64,000 bases of DNA, taken from Limnephilus marmoratus. Its lineage: Eukaryota > Arthropoda > Insecta > Trichoptera > Limnephilidae. Shown one piece after another: positions 27,791 to 40,261 of the stretch. Under the pieces are notes generated by a model. It did not search any database, was not told the DNA's origin, and saw only the letters and a program-made list of their open reading frames with translations. The position numbers were made by a program, and so were the translations under genes. Location of the stretch: contig OU862928.1 in NCBI GenBank assembly GCA_917880885.1, forward strand, positions 38,180,962 through 38,244,961, written 5' to 3'. Every line of letters starts with the position of its first letter. Position 1 is the stretch's first letter.

Positions 27791-29815
27791 GCAAATTTTT
27801 GTTCTTGTTTTTAAAAATTATTTATTAACCAAGATATTACAATATATACAAAATACAATATACATTTTTTTGGTAAATTAAACCTCACTAGGCTGAGCCT
27901 GTTCCGAGGTGGCAGGTATTTAAACTAATTTTGATATCTTAATCTTAGAAGAAAAATAAGAAAACAGTAAAAATATTTTAATGTAAATAGATAAATGGAA
28001 TAAAAGACAAATAAAAAGTGTTCGGGCAAATCTATACCTACTCCCATGTATCCCTCCGGTCTTACCTACCTATCCTGATATATCCATCTTGCTATTGTCA
28101 CCGGTTCAAGATTGATTCCTAACCGCGAAATCAGTGCAATTTCGACACCGCGCGGTACTGGCAGCCCAAATACTTTGGTCTCGTCGCTTTATAGTCAAAA
28201 CCCGGATCCGCGCAAGATACGTGTTTTCAACCGTGGAGTTTTATTGAGTGCATGAGGGTGGGACCCCGGGACGTCATCAGCAAGGTAGGGTCATCTTGTT
28301 TTCGGTGGACATCCCATTTTTTCCCCTTCATCCCTTTTTTCATTCCAACAGTGGTAGGTAGAGATTCCGAACTCCGCGGAAGAAGAGATAACAGGCTTCC
28401 AACAGCTATCGAAACAAAAAGAAATGAAAAAGAAAAGAGCTAAGAAAAATATGAAAGAAACAAATTAGAGACAATTTCTTATCAATAATCATTTATTTGA
28501 ACGAATTGCGCAAATATTTATGGCCCATACTATATTTGTAATGTAAACAGATTCGTAGTAAAGATGAATCGAAAATTAATACACACATTAGTTACAAATT
28601 TGAAAATGTCACACACGTATGTACATGTATGTGCGCACAAGGAAATTAAATAATAGTTATTGTGTTTTTATTTATTTGGTGTCAGAAGTCGTTCAGTCGT
28701 GAGATAGTAATTAATATTTAATATGTCGCACAGAATGGCCGTGAAATCATATCAAAGTAGAGCAATAGATAAAAATAAAAATGAATGCAGAACAAAAGGA
28801 AATTACAATAAAACGATAATTTAGCAAAACCGATAGACGCCATTGAAATGTGGTATTGGAAATTGTTGTCTCTAAACTTCCAATAGTAAGACTGTAACAA
28901 AACCATCTTATTATCTCGAGCTTATATTGATAAGTATTCCATATCGAATAACTTCTCTTTCCCACATCGCTTCGTCCCTTATTAATAAGGGAAGAGGGAT
29001 GCTATTGGTTAGATGCCACAGATGGTCTCACCGATATAATGTCAAGTGGTATCTCGAGAAAGTTAAGTTGCCTTCCGGGTCAATCCGCGCATCTTCACTG
29101 GAAAAAATCTCTGGCAGGTCTTACATAAACCCGGAGTGAATAATTACTCGTACCCCTTTTATTAAAAAGGTTAAAAGAGCGGTTGAGGAAACAATTAGTT
29201 TCCTTATGGCTAAGTATCCATAAAGACACCGCTACAAGACAACTTAAGATGTGTTGAGTATATTCCAAATAAGTTAGGTATAGGTTCGAGTGATTATAGT
29301 TATTGTAAATATATACTATGAATATGAAACTGGACAGACGTCCTTGCTAGACTAGGCTTCAAGTAGTTCTGCCGCAGATGCGAGCGGACTGTCGCAGCCC
29401 GCCAAATCTGGCCGATCCCCGATAAGACCCGAACGGCGATAGATGGTACTCTTCTGACATCCTACTCAACTGCCATCTGTTGCAACATAGCAGAACTTCG
29501 TATTACAGACTAAGCTATCGACATCTATTAAAAGAAGGTGAAACTAAATGAATAATCAATACACCACAGAAAAGAATGCTCGGGAACTCGGGATTCCATA
29601 GACAACCAGGCGCACTAATATTATAATTATATGGAAGGATTAGGTATCCACAATAAAAGACTATAGTCTGCTTGCAGCATATCCTAAGATATTTTGGACA
29701 CTGCTAGCCAAACTAAGAACTTTAACCTGGAAAAGTTCGTGATGAGAAACAAAATGGAGAAATGGAGAAGCACTTACAGTAGAGAAACTCTCATTACGCT
29801 ACATTTTGTGATTTA
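27790..29815. other. 2 kb with no recognisable gene
   Basis: Contains AT-rich stretches and two mixed-composition blocks (28080-28440 and 28980-29140), plus 29335-29500 (GACTGTCGCAGCCCGCC). Short open frames here have no recognisable domain. Possibly decayed retroelement. Confidence 0.4.
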
Positions 29816-29819
29816 GATG

Positions 29820-30040
29820 CCCGGATTCAGGGTGGGGTTTGTCTAGATCTTGGCGGCAAATGCGTTTGCCCACCGACTGTGTGGCGAAACGGTTGAGGGA
29901 GACCTAACCTCAGTCCAGCCTTTCCCTTTGGACCCATCGCCAGGGAGGGACGGATTCCTACGTGCGTCACTGCTGGTCATGTCCTTCCTTCAATCTCCCG
30001 ACTTCCTTTAACACAAACCTAACCCAATTGGGGATGCCAA
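29820..30040 (+). mobile_element. SINE chimera (family 2 body, family 1 end)
   Basis: GTGGGGTTTGTCTAGATCTT to GGACGGATTCCTACGTGCG matches the SINE-2 body. The final CCAATTGGGGATGCC is the SINE-1 3' phrase. This is either recombination or a shared module between the two families. Confidence 0.55.
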
Positions 30041-30114
30041 ATGACGTATTCAGTTAAGAAAATGAAAATCTTGAGAGAAGATAAATAAATAATGTAGAAA
30101 CTCAAATAAATAAT

Positions 30115-30808
30115 GTAGAAACGATTGTTATTTTTGGAGTCGGTGTCGGCGGGAGAGGAGCTGTCAAGTGAACACGCCGGGCCGCGGGTACCTTGGTTGA
30201 CACCGACTCCAAAAATAACAATCGTACCTACATATTGATGAGTAGAAAAGGTAAGTTGATTATAAAGTTGAAGAAGTATACGAAATTATTTTTTTACTTT
30301 TTAGTGCATTTTTTGAAGTCGTTTTTTTGTTTTGTTAAAATTTTTGTTTATTTTTTGATTTTTAGTGAATCTGAAGTACACTAACTAATTCGATTAAGAT
30401 TCGGCCGAGTATCGTAAATTTGTTCTTCAGAATTGGAGAGTTCCGTTACTTTGTCATGGATCCCATAATCAGAACCTAACCAAACTCTCATCAAACTACC
30501 CTTGAAGTACATCCTTTCCAATAAAAAAAAGAATCGTCGAAATCGGTTGGCGTGATATTGAGTTATTCGTCCATTTGTCGCGCACATACTTGATGCAAAT
30601 TTAAGACTTATATGATTTTCTCATGGATGCCATTGTCAGAACTGGACCAAATTAAAATGGGACCACACGGGAAGCACCAGCTTTCAAATAAAAAAAGAAT
30701 CATCAATATCGGTTCACCCAGTCGAAAGTTCTGAGGTAACAAACATAAACAAAAATTTTAAAAAAATACAGTCGAATTGAGAACCTCCTCCTTTTCGAAG
30801 TCGTTTAA
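30115..30808 (+). repeat. Repeat R3, copy 1 (hairpin start, CTCCTCCTTTTCGAAGTCG end)
   Basis: It starts with an inverted pair, TTTTTGGAGTCGGTGTCGGC and GTTGACACCGACTCCAAAAA. It passes through ATCCTTTCCAATAAA and TCGGTTCACCCAG, and ends ACCTCCTCCTTTTCGAAGTC. I know this tail as abundant in moth and butterfly genomes. Copy 2 is at 32712-33488. Confidence 0.75.
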
Positions 30809-31380
30809 AAATCAGGTATGCCCGAGGAAGACAACGTAACGAAGAAACATTGTGAATAACGTAACGAAGGCACGATTAAGTGAATCAAACACTGGAGTCA
30901 ACAGTTAGGATAACAGAAGAGTATGAGACGATTCATGTGGAGCGTGTGCCAAGACAGAATTTATTACGGGACGGTCCATCCTCTCTGCACCCCCAAACGG
31001 ACAATTCACACTTTGAACAATTCAAATCGCAACAAAACAAATTTCAAATCGCCACGTCACCAATCACGGAGGTGTCGGTTGAAATTTAGTGAACTAAATT
31101 GGACCTAATTAACGAAAACAAACGACGCGAGATATTATTATTTTTATTTGAGAACATTAACACGCACGTGATGCTACGGCGTGCTAGTCACGTACGTGAC
31201 CAGGGATATACTATACTACCCACCTATCCATAACTAGTCGGTTGGGATTCAAGGAGAATCCGCGTGCCAAAGAACTCAAGTGCGTACGAATTTCTCAAGT
31301 ATTAAAGAATAGAGATACGAGTATAGTTTAGACCAGAGATTCTTCACGCTTCAGGCTAAATTGTTAGCTTTTGAGAACAA
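30809..31380. other. Unassigned, possibly retroelement coding relic
   Basis: A 69-codon frame at 30880-31089 and an overlapping frame show no domain. Mixed base composition suggests a coding origin. Function unknown. Confidence 0.35.
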
Positions 31381-32040
31381 ACAGCTCACATAGGTCGTAT
31401 CTCCCTTAATATCAGGGTGAGAAATACGATCTAAAAGGTGTAAGAAAGAGAAAACACCACGCTTTATATTCGAATCTATAAGCTACACGCAGAAAAATTA
31501 AAATGTGCACCTCTATAAAACCAAAGTTTCTGGCAGCAATTTAAGAAAAATTAGTGAAATTTTTGTTAATTTGTTTTTTATGAAATGTCAAAAAAGTGAG
31601 GTGTCAAAAAAGTAAAGTGTCAAAAAGTGAGGTGACAATAACGTTTATTACAAGTTCCTAATTAAATATGGATGCGCTATATTTTCATTATCTGCAATTC
31701 GAGCTAGAAAAGCCGAAAGGGGCGAGAGAGGTGAGCCATTTAAGAAAAAATATGTTTGCCTTCAAAACCTATATATTTCACCGTTGTAATTTGAAACTAG
31801 ATGAAACGAAAAAGCGACACTAAAACGAGACAAACACGCACATCTGCAGGATTTAGCTTGCCAGAGAATTAGATAGTTTTTCTCCTCTTTGTGCGGTGCT
31901 TCGTAGTCCACCCTTGTCTACTTTAGTTTTCTGAAGGTTTCACTTCTAGCGCGTGTGAATTGCACACACACTCTGATTTTTTTTAAAAGAAAGAGAAACA
32001 ATCCCGTATTACAAATAACATGCTGGGATGTCCTGAGGAA
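31381..32040. other. No gene seen
   Basis: 31385-31480 is an inverted relative of 34860-34965 (CACCACGCTTTATATTC; CTCACATAGGTC), so part of a dispersed repeat. The rest is unassigned. Confidence 0.4.
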
Positions 32041-32044
32041 AATA

Positions 32045-32250
32045 ATTACACTCAGGGTCAAGGTCACCTGAGATACTGTGTGGAGGGTCTTTTGGAGAGG
32101 AAGGAATGAACATTGGTCTTGAAGAGACCCATGTTGTAGGAAGGAGGAAACACAGAGGCCGGCAAATCGTTCCACAGCCGAGCTGTTGAACACAAGAACG
32201 AGTCGAAGAAGCAACCCTTTCTCATGTGACAAATGTCAACCGTGTACATA
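32045..32250 (-). pseudogene. LINE C-terminus and 3' tail fragment
   Basis: On the minus strand the frame reads FFDSFLCSTARLWNDLPASV, FPPSYNMGLFKTNVHSFLSK, RPSTQYLR, then a 3' end near CCTGAGTGTAATTATTTTCC. T.RLWN.LP..VFP.SYN...FK..VH is the conserved C-terminus of CR1/jockey-group RT proteins. A second copy is at 55437-55770. Confidence 0.78.
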
Positions 32251-32620
32251 TATTGGGCACGCGTTTGCTCGTTTCTGCAGAGTCGAAGGTGTTTTTCAGG
32301 TATTTTGGAGCTCCAGACCAGAGGTGGCTGCCAAATTCAACGGTGGGGCGCACTTGTGATTTGTACAGGGTTAGCAGTTGTGTAGGTACTATCTGCAGTA
32401 TCTGCGGACCCTGTACGGTACGCCCAGTTTTTGAGAGTCTTACTTAACTCTGGCTTCGATGGAGTCCCCCATACCTGAGCTGGTCACTTAGAGTTACACC
32501 AAGCATATCAATGGAGGGCCTGTTCAGAAGATTGCTTCCGTTGAAGGAAATAGTGCCAAAACGTTGCTTGTGCAAAGATGGAAGACTCCGCTCACAGATG
32601 ATTGAACCCACGAAACTGAC
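32251..32620. other. LINE-derived sequence, RT relic on the minus strand
   Basis: Adjacent to the LINE C-terminus. Phrases such as GGCGCACTTGTGATTTGTAC and GTACGGTACGCCC resemble LINE RT coding sequence on the minus strand, but I could not recover a clear motif. Confidence 0.35.
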
Positions 32621-32623
32621 AAA

Positions 32624-33411
32624 ATATAATAAAAGAAGATGACGTATTCTTTTCTTCCAAAGTATGTAGTAGTAACTACTAGTGAGATATATTTATATAA
32701 ACCCATATATATTTATGTTTTTGGAGTCGGTGTCGGCGAGATATATTTATATTTATATAAACGAGATATATTTATATAAACCCATATATATTTATGTTTT
32801 TGGAGTCGGTGTCGGCGAGAGAGGAGCTGTCAAGTGAACACGCCGGGCCGCGGGTACCTTGGTTGACACCGACTCCAAAAATAACAATCGTACCTACATA
32901 TTGATGAGTAGAAAAGGAAAGTTGATTATAAAGTTGTAGAAGAACACGAAATAATTTTTTTACTTTTTAGTGCATTTTTAAGTCGTTTTTTTGTTTAGTT
33001 AAAATTTTTGTTTATTTTTTGATTTTTAGTGAATCTGAAGTACCTACACTAACTAATTCGATTAAGATTCGGCCGAGTATCGTAAATTTGTTCTTCAGAA
33101 TTGGAGATTTCCGTTACTTTGTCATGGATCCCATAATCAGAACCTAACCAAACTCTCATCAAACTACCCTTGACGTACATCCTTTCCAATAAAAAAAGAA
33201 TCATCGAAATCGGTTGGCGTGATATTGAGTTATTCGTCCATTTGTCGCGCACATACTTGATGCAAATTTAAGACTTAGGTATATGATTTTCTCATGGATG
33301 CCATTGTCAGAACTGGACCAAATTAAAATGGGACCACACGGGAAGCACCAGCTTTCAAATAAAAAAAGAATCATCAATATCGGTTCACCCAGCTGAAAGT
33401 TCTGAGGTAAC

Positions 33412-33443
<32 letters not shown>

Positions 33444-33563
33444 TACAGTCGAATTGAGAACCTCCTCCTTTTCGAAGTCGTTTAATAATAAAAGAAGATG
33501 ACGTATTCTTTTCTTCCAAAGTATGTAGTAGTAACTACTAGTGAGATATATTTATATAAACCC
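32624..33563 (+). repeat. R3 copy 2 flanked by a ~78-bp direct repeat
   Basis: AATAAAAGAAGATGACGTAT through GATATATTTATATAAACCC occurs at 32626-32703 and again at 33487-33562. Between them lies R3 (32712-33488), whose 5' part is itself stuttered (GTTTTTGGAGTCGGTGTCGG appears twice, at 32716 and 32795). Identity with 30115-30808 is high. Confidence 0.8.
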
Positions 33564-34980
33564 GGCGTGAAAATCATATCGTCGTTAAATGCGACATTAG
33601 GAGCTCAATAAAGAGTAGAAAATAGACAGAGATTATGAAACGTAGTGCGAAAATGCAAGTTACGAAATAATGGCCAGTCTACTAACATTGAAGTTTAAAA
33701 GTGGAATTCGGCTGAGCTTTAGAACAGAAAACAAAAAGCTCTGCGAATCAAAATACGCGTCATGTAAACTTCGAAAGCACGGGACTAAACAAAATAAAAT
33801 AATATACCTATACATTTTTAGGCAAATACTTAGCGGCGGGATTGGTAAATAAATTCATTTCATAACTTATTATTTAAAGGTATTTTTGAAGTCGATTTTA
33901 GGTTTCAAATTGGCAAATATGTATAAAAAAATATCATTCTATAATAATTATAATTCCAGAGGGTTAACTGTTAAGAGGAATATAAACGCTAGAAATATTT
34001 CGAATCTCATGCCTGCAAAATTTTAAAATCGAGCGTCTTTTTGCACGAGGCTAGTAAGCGAAAAAGTGGTTTTTATTTATTTTGTGCATAATTTTTTAAG
34101 AACGAAAAAAGTTAGAACATAGATAAAGTCAAAAATAGTCTTAGCCGTAAAGGGGTATTTTTAAAAAATTGTTACTTACATTACTTCATAGTTAAGTCAT
34201 GAGAAAACATTTTTTTTAGTGGTTTACGCTTATATTTTTTGTTACATAAATAATAATTTTATTGTAATTCCAATACATAGATAAAGTAGTTAAAGCTTCA
34301 ATTTATCCGTAGCATATTTTTTGATGTTCATACTGTAAGCCGATTCGTCGCAAAGATTAATCAAAATAGTATCGAAATAGGATTTCACGTATATATTCAT
34401 CTTAAGGGGGAATGATCAATTAAAACCGGAAATATGTCATTTTAAATATGCCATTTTTTTCAGATGGTCAAAATATTTTCGCTTTACAATAAAATGCAAA
34501 TATTTAGAATATTTCTGAGCACATTAAAAAACCAAAAACTGTTTTAGAAAGTTGATGAAATACGCTTTCAAATTATGGAATTCGAAATAAACATTTTTTT
34601 TTAATTATAAAAATTTTGCAAACAAACATAAAAAAGTTTTCAAAATGGCTCACCTTACGTTTTTTCTAACTAAAGTTACTGATAATAAAAAAACTTGCAT
34701 ATTTTATTAGACAAATGTACAACAAACACATATTGTAAGCTCACTTTTTTGTCGCTCTATGTAAATTTTTTTTTTTTTTTTTTAAATTTGCGATTCAAAA
34801 CTTTGTGTACATAAAAGTGTACATTTTACTTATTTGGTGGCAATTTTTTAGATTGGAATATAAAGCGTGGTGTTTTTCCTTTCTAACACCGATTAGAACA
34901 TATATTTCTAACAATGCTATTAAGGGAGTTACAGCGTTTTATATAAGACCTATGTGAGTTGGGACAAAGATGGTCTACTG
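33564..34980. other. AT-rich, no gene seen
   Basis: 34010-34260 is related to 24330-24500. 34700-34960 is related to 40070-40255 (CACTTTTTTGT, GGTGTTTT.CTTT, AACACCG). These are dispersed repeats without coding content. Confidence 0.4.
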
Positions 34981-34989
34981 TGATTACAC

Positions 34990-35632
34990 GGGTTAAATCA
35001 AATTTTAGACGTATTGACTCTTTTCCACAAAAAAATTATAAATTGATTTCGAAAGACTGTTCTTTTATCTAGTAAAGCTAAGTTATAAATTTTGAGAAAA
35101 TAAGGTACAACAAGGTTTTATCTTAGAACGATGGCAGATTTGTTAAATTTTCAAACAAAATTTTATATTATACAACACACATTTCAAATCATGTAATCAT
35201 GCAGTAAAATAAATCAATAAATTATCTGCAAAAGCTATGTTTCAGAATTTTAATTTAAGTTTAAATAAAATCATTTAAAAAAAGATCCACACACATGTTT
35301 TGTGACGAAAATACTTCAGTTTGTCTATTTATTTACGATATATTTAAGATTCTTATTTTGCTTAGACATTATTGAAAAATTATAAATACTTATGATCAAA
35401 AAATAATTACTAAAACTACATAATTTTAATAGTTTTATCATCACGCCTTTCAGCATTTTGAATGTAGGTATAAATTAAAGCAAATTTTGAATGAAATAAA
35501 ATCGATTTTGAGTTATTATTTAAAAAAGGCAGGTACAGAGAATAATTATTTTTTCTCATTGGAACCGCCCTGTACGATCGTAAGAACATCTTTCGACGAA
35601 ATATGAATTCTCGGCCGCTGGCTGGTTAATGG
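34990..35632 (+). repeat. Repeat R2, copy 1
   Basis: From TTTTAGACGTATTGACTCTT to GGCCGCTGGCTGGTTAA. It matches 38986-39690 and, in reverse, 53985-54668. Copies 2 and 3 start TTAACCAGAG- or TTACCAGAG- and end CTGGTTAA, suggesting short inverted ends and a non-autonomous DNA element. Confidence 0.65.
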
Positions 35633-36370
35633 CCCGTCGGATCACTACGTTTTACGAACACGTATTTTATTGTTTTTGATAGGCTAGTACGCTAGTAGAC
35701 GACAGAAATGAAATTTTCACGATAAATCTTCTTCAAATTATCCAATTATTATTATTAAAACAAACACGTATATTATTAGCATATCTAGAAGAAGAGATTT
35801 CCCCACGGTTTAAAAAAATAATTACATATGTATTTTCTTACAGCTAGACCGCAGTAGACACATAGATAGGTAGGTTATATTGTTTTCCGTCCGGTCGGGG
35901 ATTTGAACTTGGGTGACCGGAATATCGACCGGATTTTTGCTCGGTAACCGACGGGAGAACAAATCAGACTGAATGTTCCCGGTCGGAGACAAAGTCGATA
36001 GAACCACGTGGCGGTTCTTGGTCATGCGTCTAAGGTCCGCTGGGGGGAGTGTATCGGAGCAGGGTGTCTACAGCATCCCAGCATCCGCAGCGTGATCTTG
36101 GCAATTTGACAAATTCTGACGGCGGAGTGGTGCAATTTAAAGTTAATCTTGTGTAGAGGTTGCCCAGCACATTTTACGAAGAATATAAATGAACAAAAAA
36201 CATAACGGAGAATTTCAAAAATATCTAATTGACTATAATAGTTAATAATATTATGCTTCTCGAATATTTTTCTATATCAGTGGAGAGATAAACTGATAGA
36301 AGTGTGCTGTGGTCGTGTCCGTGTGGCCTAATTTAGCTATTTTTTTTCCTTTAAGTCTGTTAAAATCAAT
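35633..36370. other. No gene seen
   Basis: 35860-36060 has mixed composition (CGGTCGGGGATTTGAACTTG, a decayed tRNA B-box-like phrase). 36290-36330 resembles the 163-bp repeat at 50371. Nothing coding is supportable. Confidence 0.4.
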
Positions 36371-36372
36371 TA

Positions 36373-36801
36373 ATGCTCTGCAACCGGGCTGGAAAAGAAG
36401 AAGATGGAGAGATACGAAATTACGATTGTTAGTGGAGAGCGCTAACATTTACAGAGACAATATCGATGCGAAAATTGCGAAAATGTTTAATAAAACACGA
36501 CTCGTTTAAAAATAGAGCAAAAATCTCGCGGGCATTATCTTAAACAGCCTTTAACGAAACACTGTGACTTTTTTCATACATATAACTTGTAAAATAACTG
36601 AAATAAACGTGTTTATAATAATTTTTGGAGCATACTTCGCGATTTTTTTCTATCGAGGGAATTTTATATAATTTGCGTGTCGGCGCGGGCAATGTCTAGA
36701 TATTATCTTCAAGAATAACATATATTTTTTTAAGAGCTTTAAAACTAACCGTGTTTAAGGGAAATATGTAAGAAATCGGTAGAAATTCGGGTTGCGGGCC
36801 C
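36373..36801 (+). mobile_element. MITE family R1, copy 1
   Basis: Bounded by TTA on both sides; the ends are related to AAGGGCCCGCAACCCG. It holds GAAGAAGATGGAGAGATACG, CATACTTCGCGATTTTTTTC and GAAATCGGTAGAAATTCGGG. Other copies are at 38607-38979, 49417-49844 (reverse) and 57562-59406 (interrupted). Confidence 0.75.
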
Positions 36802-37470
36802 TTAAACACTCCAAATTAACCGGTGAAGGTCTGCGCCCGAGTATGCTCGGGCGGCTATTATAAGTGAAAATTTCCACACCCGAGATAACTCGGGCAAACT
36901 AATAAACTTTTCCTCTAGAAAAAAATCACGCCCGAATAAACTCGTGAATATACAATTGAAAATCTAAAACAGAAAAATCAGAAAAAGATACGGTCACATC
37001 TGGGACTCAAATCCAAGACTTGCCTGGTCAACAAAAAGATATACATAGATCTCACTTCTAGAGATAATGGGTTCAGTGCACCTAGCAGAATTAAGACACA
37101 AGACGTCATTCTGGGACAATTGCTGACTTTATTGATGATAATAAACTTAATGAAGTGCACGCGTGCAATGATGGTGATAGCATAATGGCGGCTGATGATT
37201 ACCTAAATGGCGGGAAAACCGAGCCGAGCTTGCCGTCTTCACCGCTCTCGCGAGTGGCGCGCAAGTCGCTCGCTCTATTTTCTAAATTAAAACTCGGTCA
37301 TAATTATTATTTTTCCGCTTTAATTGTTATTGTTTGGCAGAATCGCAGGAATAGCCGAGATAAAACAGGAAAAGCTTGGAACTCTTTAAAGACGACGGGA
37401 AGTTGATAAAAAAATCAGAGGCGTTGAAAGACAAAAAAATAAGTACTTATCTAAAATGTTACTAACTAAC
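36802..37470. other. No gene seen
   Basis: A CCCGAG/CTCGGG hairpin cluster lies at 36836-36942. 37165-37270 is GC-richer and opens a 83-codon frame without a recognisable domain. Confidence 0.4.
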
Positions 37471-37474
37471 CATC

Positions 37475-37650
37475 ACGTCGTTTCCCCGCAGGGGTAGGCA
37501 GAGAGGACGGACCGCCAAACATCTCGCTCTTAGCATACACCCCTTGCCTCGTTTACATTCATACATCGTCCCATGCATGCTCTTCTATTATTCTGACTCT
37601 TGACATGGCCGACTCAAGTATCTGATTCACTTGGTCGTGATATGTCTTTA
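37475..37650 (+). repeat. Dispersed repeat, partner of 46550-46735
   Basis: Shares GGTAGGCAGAGAGGACGGAC, CTCTTCTATTATTCTGACTC and TTGACATGGCCGACTCAAGT with the second copy. The GCAGGGGTAGGCAGAG phrase is widespread in lepidopteran DNA. Confidence 0.65.
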
Positions 37651-38160
37651 GTGTTAGAAATAGTGACCTCTAGACTCCTTGTCAAGCGATTTGTATGCCT
37701 GTTGTGATATGTATGATATAAGGCACATTAACAATACATACACATGTGGATGGTCCAACTCTTATTAAACTAACCCGTGTTAAAGTAATAAAAAAAACTA
37801 ACTAAAGATAAATAAAGCGTTTTTAAAAATAATCTACGAAAAAAAACATGGCAAAGTGGGGCACGTACGAAAAAAAATCACGTTTTTTTACAGTCTGCCA
37901 ATTAGAGGCGAAAGTGTTTAACAATATATTATCCCAGATGTGTGTACGTATGTATGTATGAAAGAGTAATACGATTTGTACAATAAGTTCGGAGGATAGA
38001 CAGAAAAATAACAACAAGAACTACTCAATCTAAAATTATTTTTTATTGTAACAAAAACATCAGGACTGAGTCATTTAGATATTCGCTTGTACCTAGATTG
38101 CATGCAGTCGGCAATACTTTCTCAGAAGTAGTACATGTGTTCAACTGCACGGAATATAGT
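37651..38160. other. No gene seen
   Basis: AT-rich; no structure was recognised. Confidence 0.4.
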
Positions 38161-38164
38161 TATA

Positions 38165-38545
38165 ACACGGCCACCGCGGTCTAGGGGCAAGGTTCTCAAC
38201 TGGCGATCCGGAGGTCGCGCGATCAAATCCCGGCGTGCAGAACTAATTTTTATTTGATTGATTTGTATTTTCACAATTTAAAATTAAATAAGGCATATTT
38301 GCGACACGTTCCAGAGTGGAGGTTACTCTTAGTATCGCCTTGGTGTAAGACCATCAAACAGATTTGAAACATTGCTTGAAATGGCTTTAGCTGTGTTTAG
38401 TGACCAGATCTGAATAGCCGGGAACTTTCCCACCTTCCTCTTCTCCTCACACTACCTTCAACCTCACAACATACCCCAATTGGGGATGCCATGGTCTCAC
38501 TGGCTCCAGGCGGTTGGGAGCATTGGGACTCTTGTGTGGTATAAC
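38165..38545 (+). mobile_element. tRNA-derived SINE, family 1
   Basis: The head is CCACCGCGGTCTAGGGGCAA with B box GATCAAATCCC. The body is TTCCAGAGTGGAGGTTACTC, then CCCCAATTGGGGATGCCATG, ending GGGACTCTTGTGTGGTATAA. Near full length. It gives the clearest plus-strand view of the family. Confidence 0.82.
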
Positions 38546-38606
38546 GTTTTATAAAATAAGTATGGAGAATAAATATACAGTAAAATAACTAGGGATTGTG
38601 TATTTA

Positions 38607-38979
38607 AGGCCCGGTAATACCTACCCGCTCAAAAAGGAGAGATGTGTAAATACAAATGTTAGAGGGAGCGCGCTAATATTAAAAACGATAATATTTAAGC
38701 GAAAATTGTGTTAAAATACAGCAAAAAATCTCGTGGGAATGTCTAAAATAGAATTTAATGATACATATAAATTGTAAAATAACAGAAAAAACGTGTTTAT
38801 AATAATTTTCGGAGCATACTTAGCATTTCTTTTCTATCGAGGAAACTTCATATAATTGCCCTTTCGGCGTGGGGAATGTATAGAAACTATCTTCAAGAGT
38901 AACATATATATTTTTTTAAGAGCTTTAAAACTCGTGTTTAAGGAAAATATGTAATAAATCTGTAGAAATGAGCCGGGCC
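38607..38979 (+). mobile_element. MITE family R1, copy 2
   Basis: Flanked by TTA. The ends AGGCCCGG and CCGGGCCT are inverted. Internally related to 36373-36801, with small deletions. Confidence 0.7.
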
Positions 38980-38985
38980 TTATGA

Positions 38986-39690
38986 GGGCATTACCAGAGA
39001 AAGCCGGAAATACGTCATTTTCAAAAAAGTTTTTAGACGTATTGACTCTTTTCCATAAAAAATTATAAATGGATTTCGAAAGATTGTTCTTTTATCTAGC
39101 ATAGTTATGTAATAAATTTTTAGAATTTTTTTTAATTTTTAGTATAATAAGGTTATTCCATAGGTCGTTGGCAGATTTGTTAAATTTTCAAAAAAGTTTT
39201 TGTATTATACCACACCCATTTCAAATAATGTAATCATGCAGTAAAATAAATCAATACATTATCTAGCAAAGTTATGTATTAGAATTTTAATTTTAGTTTC
39301 AATAAAATCATTAAAAAATATGTACGTACATGTGTTTCTTGACGAAAATTGGTCCATTTGTGTATTTATTTGCGCACTTACAAACTAACATATTTCAGAT
39401 TGTTTTAACATTCTTATTAAATATAGACATTATTGAAAAATGATAAATACTTATAATCAAAAAATAACTACAAAAAGTACACTATTTTAATAGTTTTATC
39501 ATCACGCCTTTCAGCATTTTTGGATGAAGGTATAAATTAAAGCGAATTTGGATTGAAATAAATTCGGTATTGAGTTATAATTTAAAAAAGCTGGTACGGA
39601 GAATAATCAATCTTTCTCATTGTAACCGCCCTGCACGATCGGAAGAACAACTTTCGACGAAATGTGGATTTTCGTCCGCTGGCTGGTTAA
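38986..39690 (+). repeat. Repeat R2, copy 2
   Basis: TTACCAGAGAAAGCCGGAAA to GTCCGCTGGCTGGTTAA. Closest to the reverse copy at 53985-54668. Confidence 0.68.
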
Positions 39691-40261
39691 ACGCTCTTAA
39701 GTTGTACTTATCCTGTCCTCGATCGACCTTCTAAAAATCTACAAACTTATTCATAATGCATTTATGGTTTTATCCACGTGACAGGTGCTCTAATAAATAT
39801 GTTTATCAATACGATTGACGTCATTCAAATTTTATTATTAATGTCGATTTCGTGCTACGGTCCCACGTGATGAGAATAACCTATAATCCATCCATCCATA
39901 CATCCATACCTCCGTGCCTACTAACTGTGATTATCTTTTAAACAAATTGTGTACTTTAAGGTGATGCACTTCTACATAAGTAATGAAAAATTGTGTGTTT
40001 TTGGTTTAAAAATTAAATCGCTTAGAAATTTATTTATTAAACTAATCTAACTACAATGAATGATAATGAAAACACACACATATTTTATTAGGCAAATGTA
40101 TTATAAATGTTATAGTCCAACCAAGACTCACTTTTTTGTAGTTTTATGTAAAAAAATAATTAATAAAAAAATTCACAAATTTCCATTTATTTTCAAATTG
40201 ATGATGTTTTAATGATTGTGATTGGTGTTTTCTTTTCGTAACACCGTTTAGACTTTTCAAT
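39691..40261. other. No gene seen
   Basis: AT-rich. 40070-40255 is related to 34700-34960. Confidence 0.4.
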
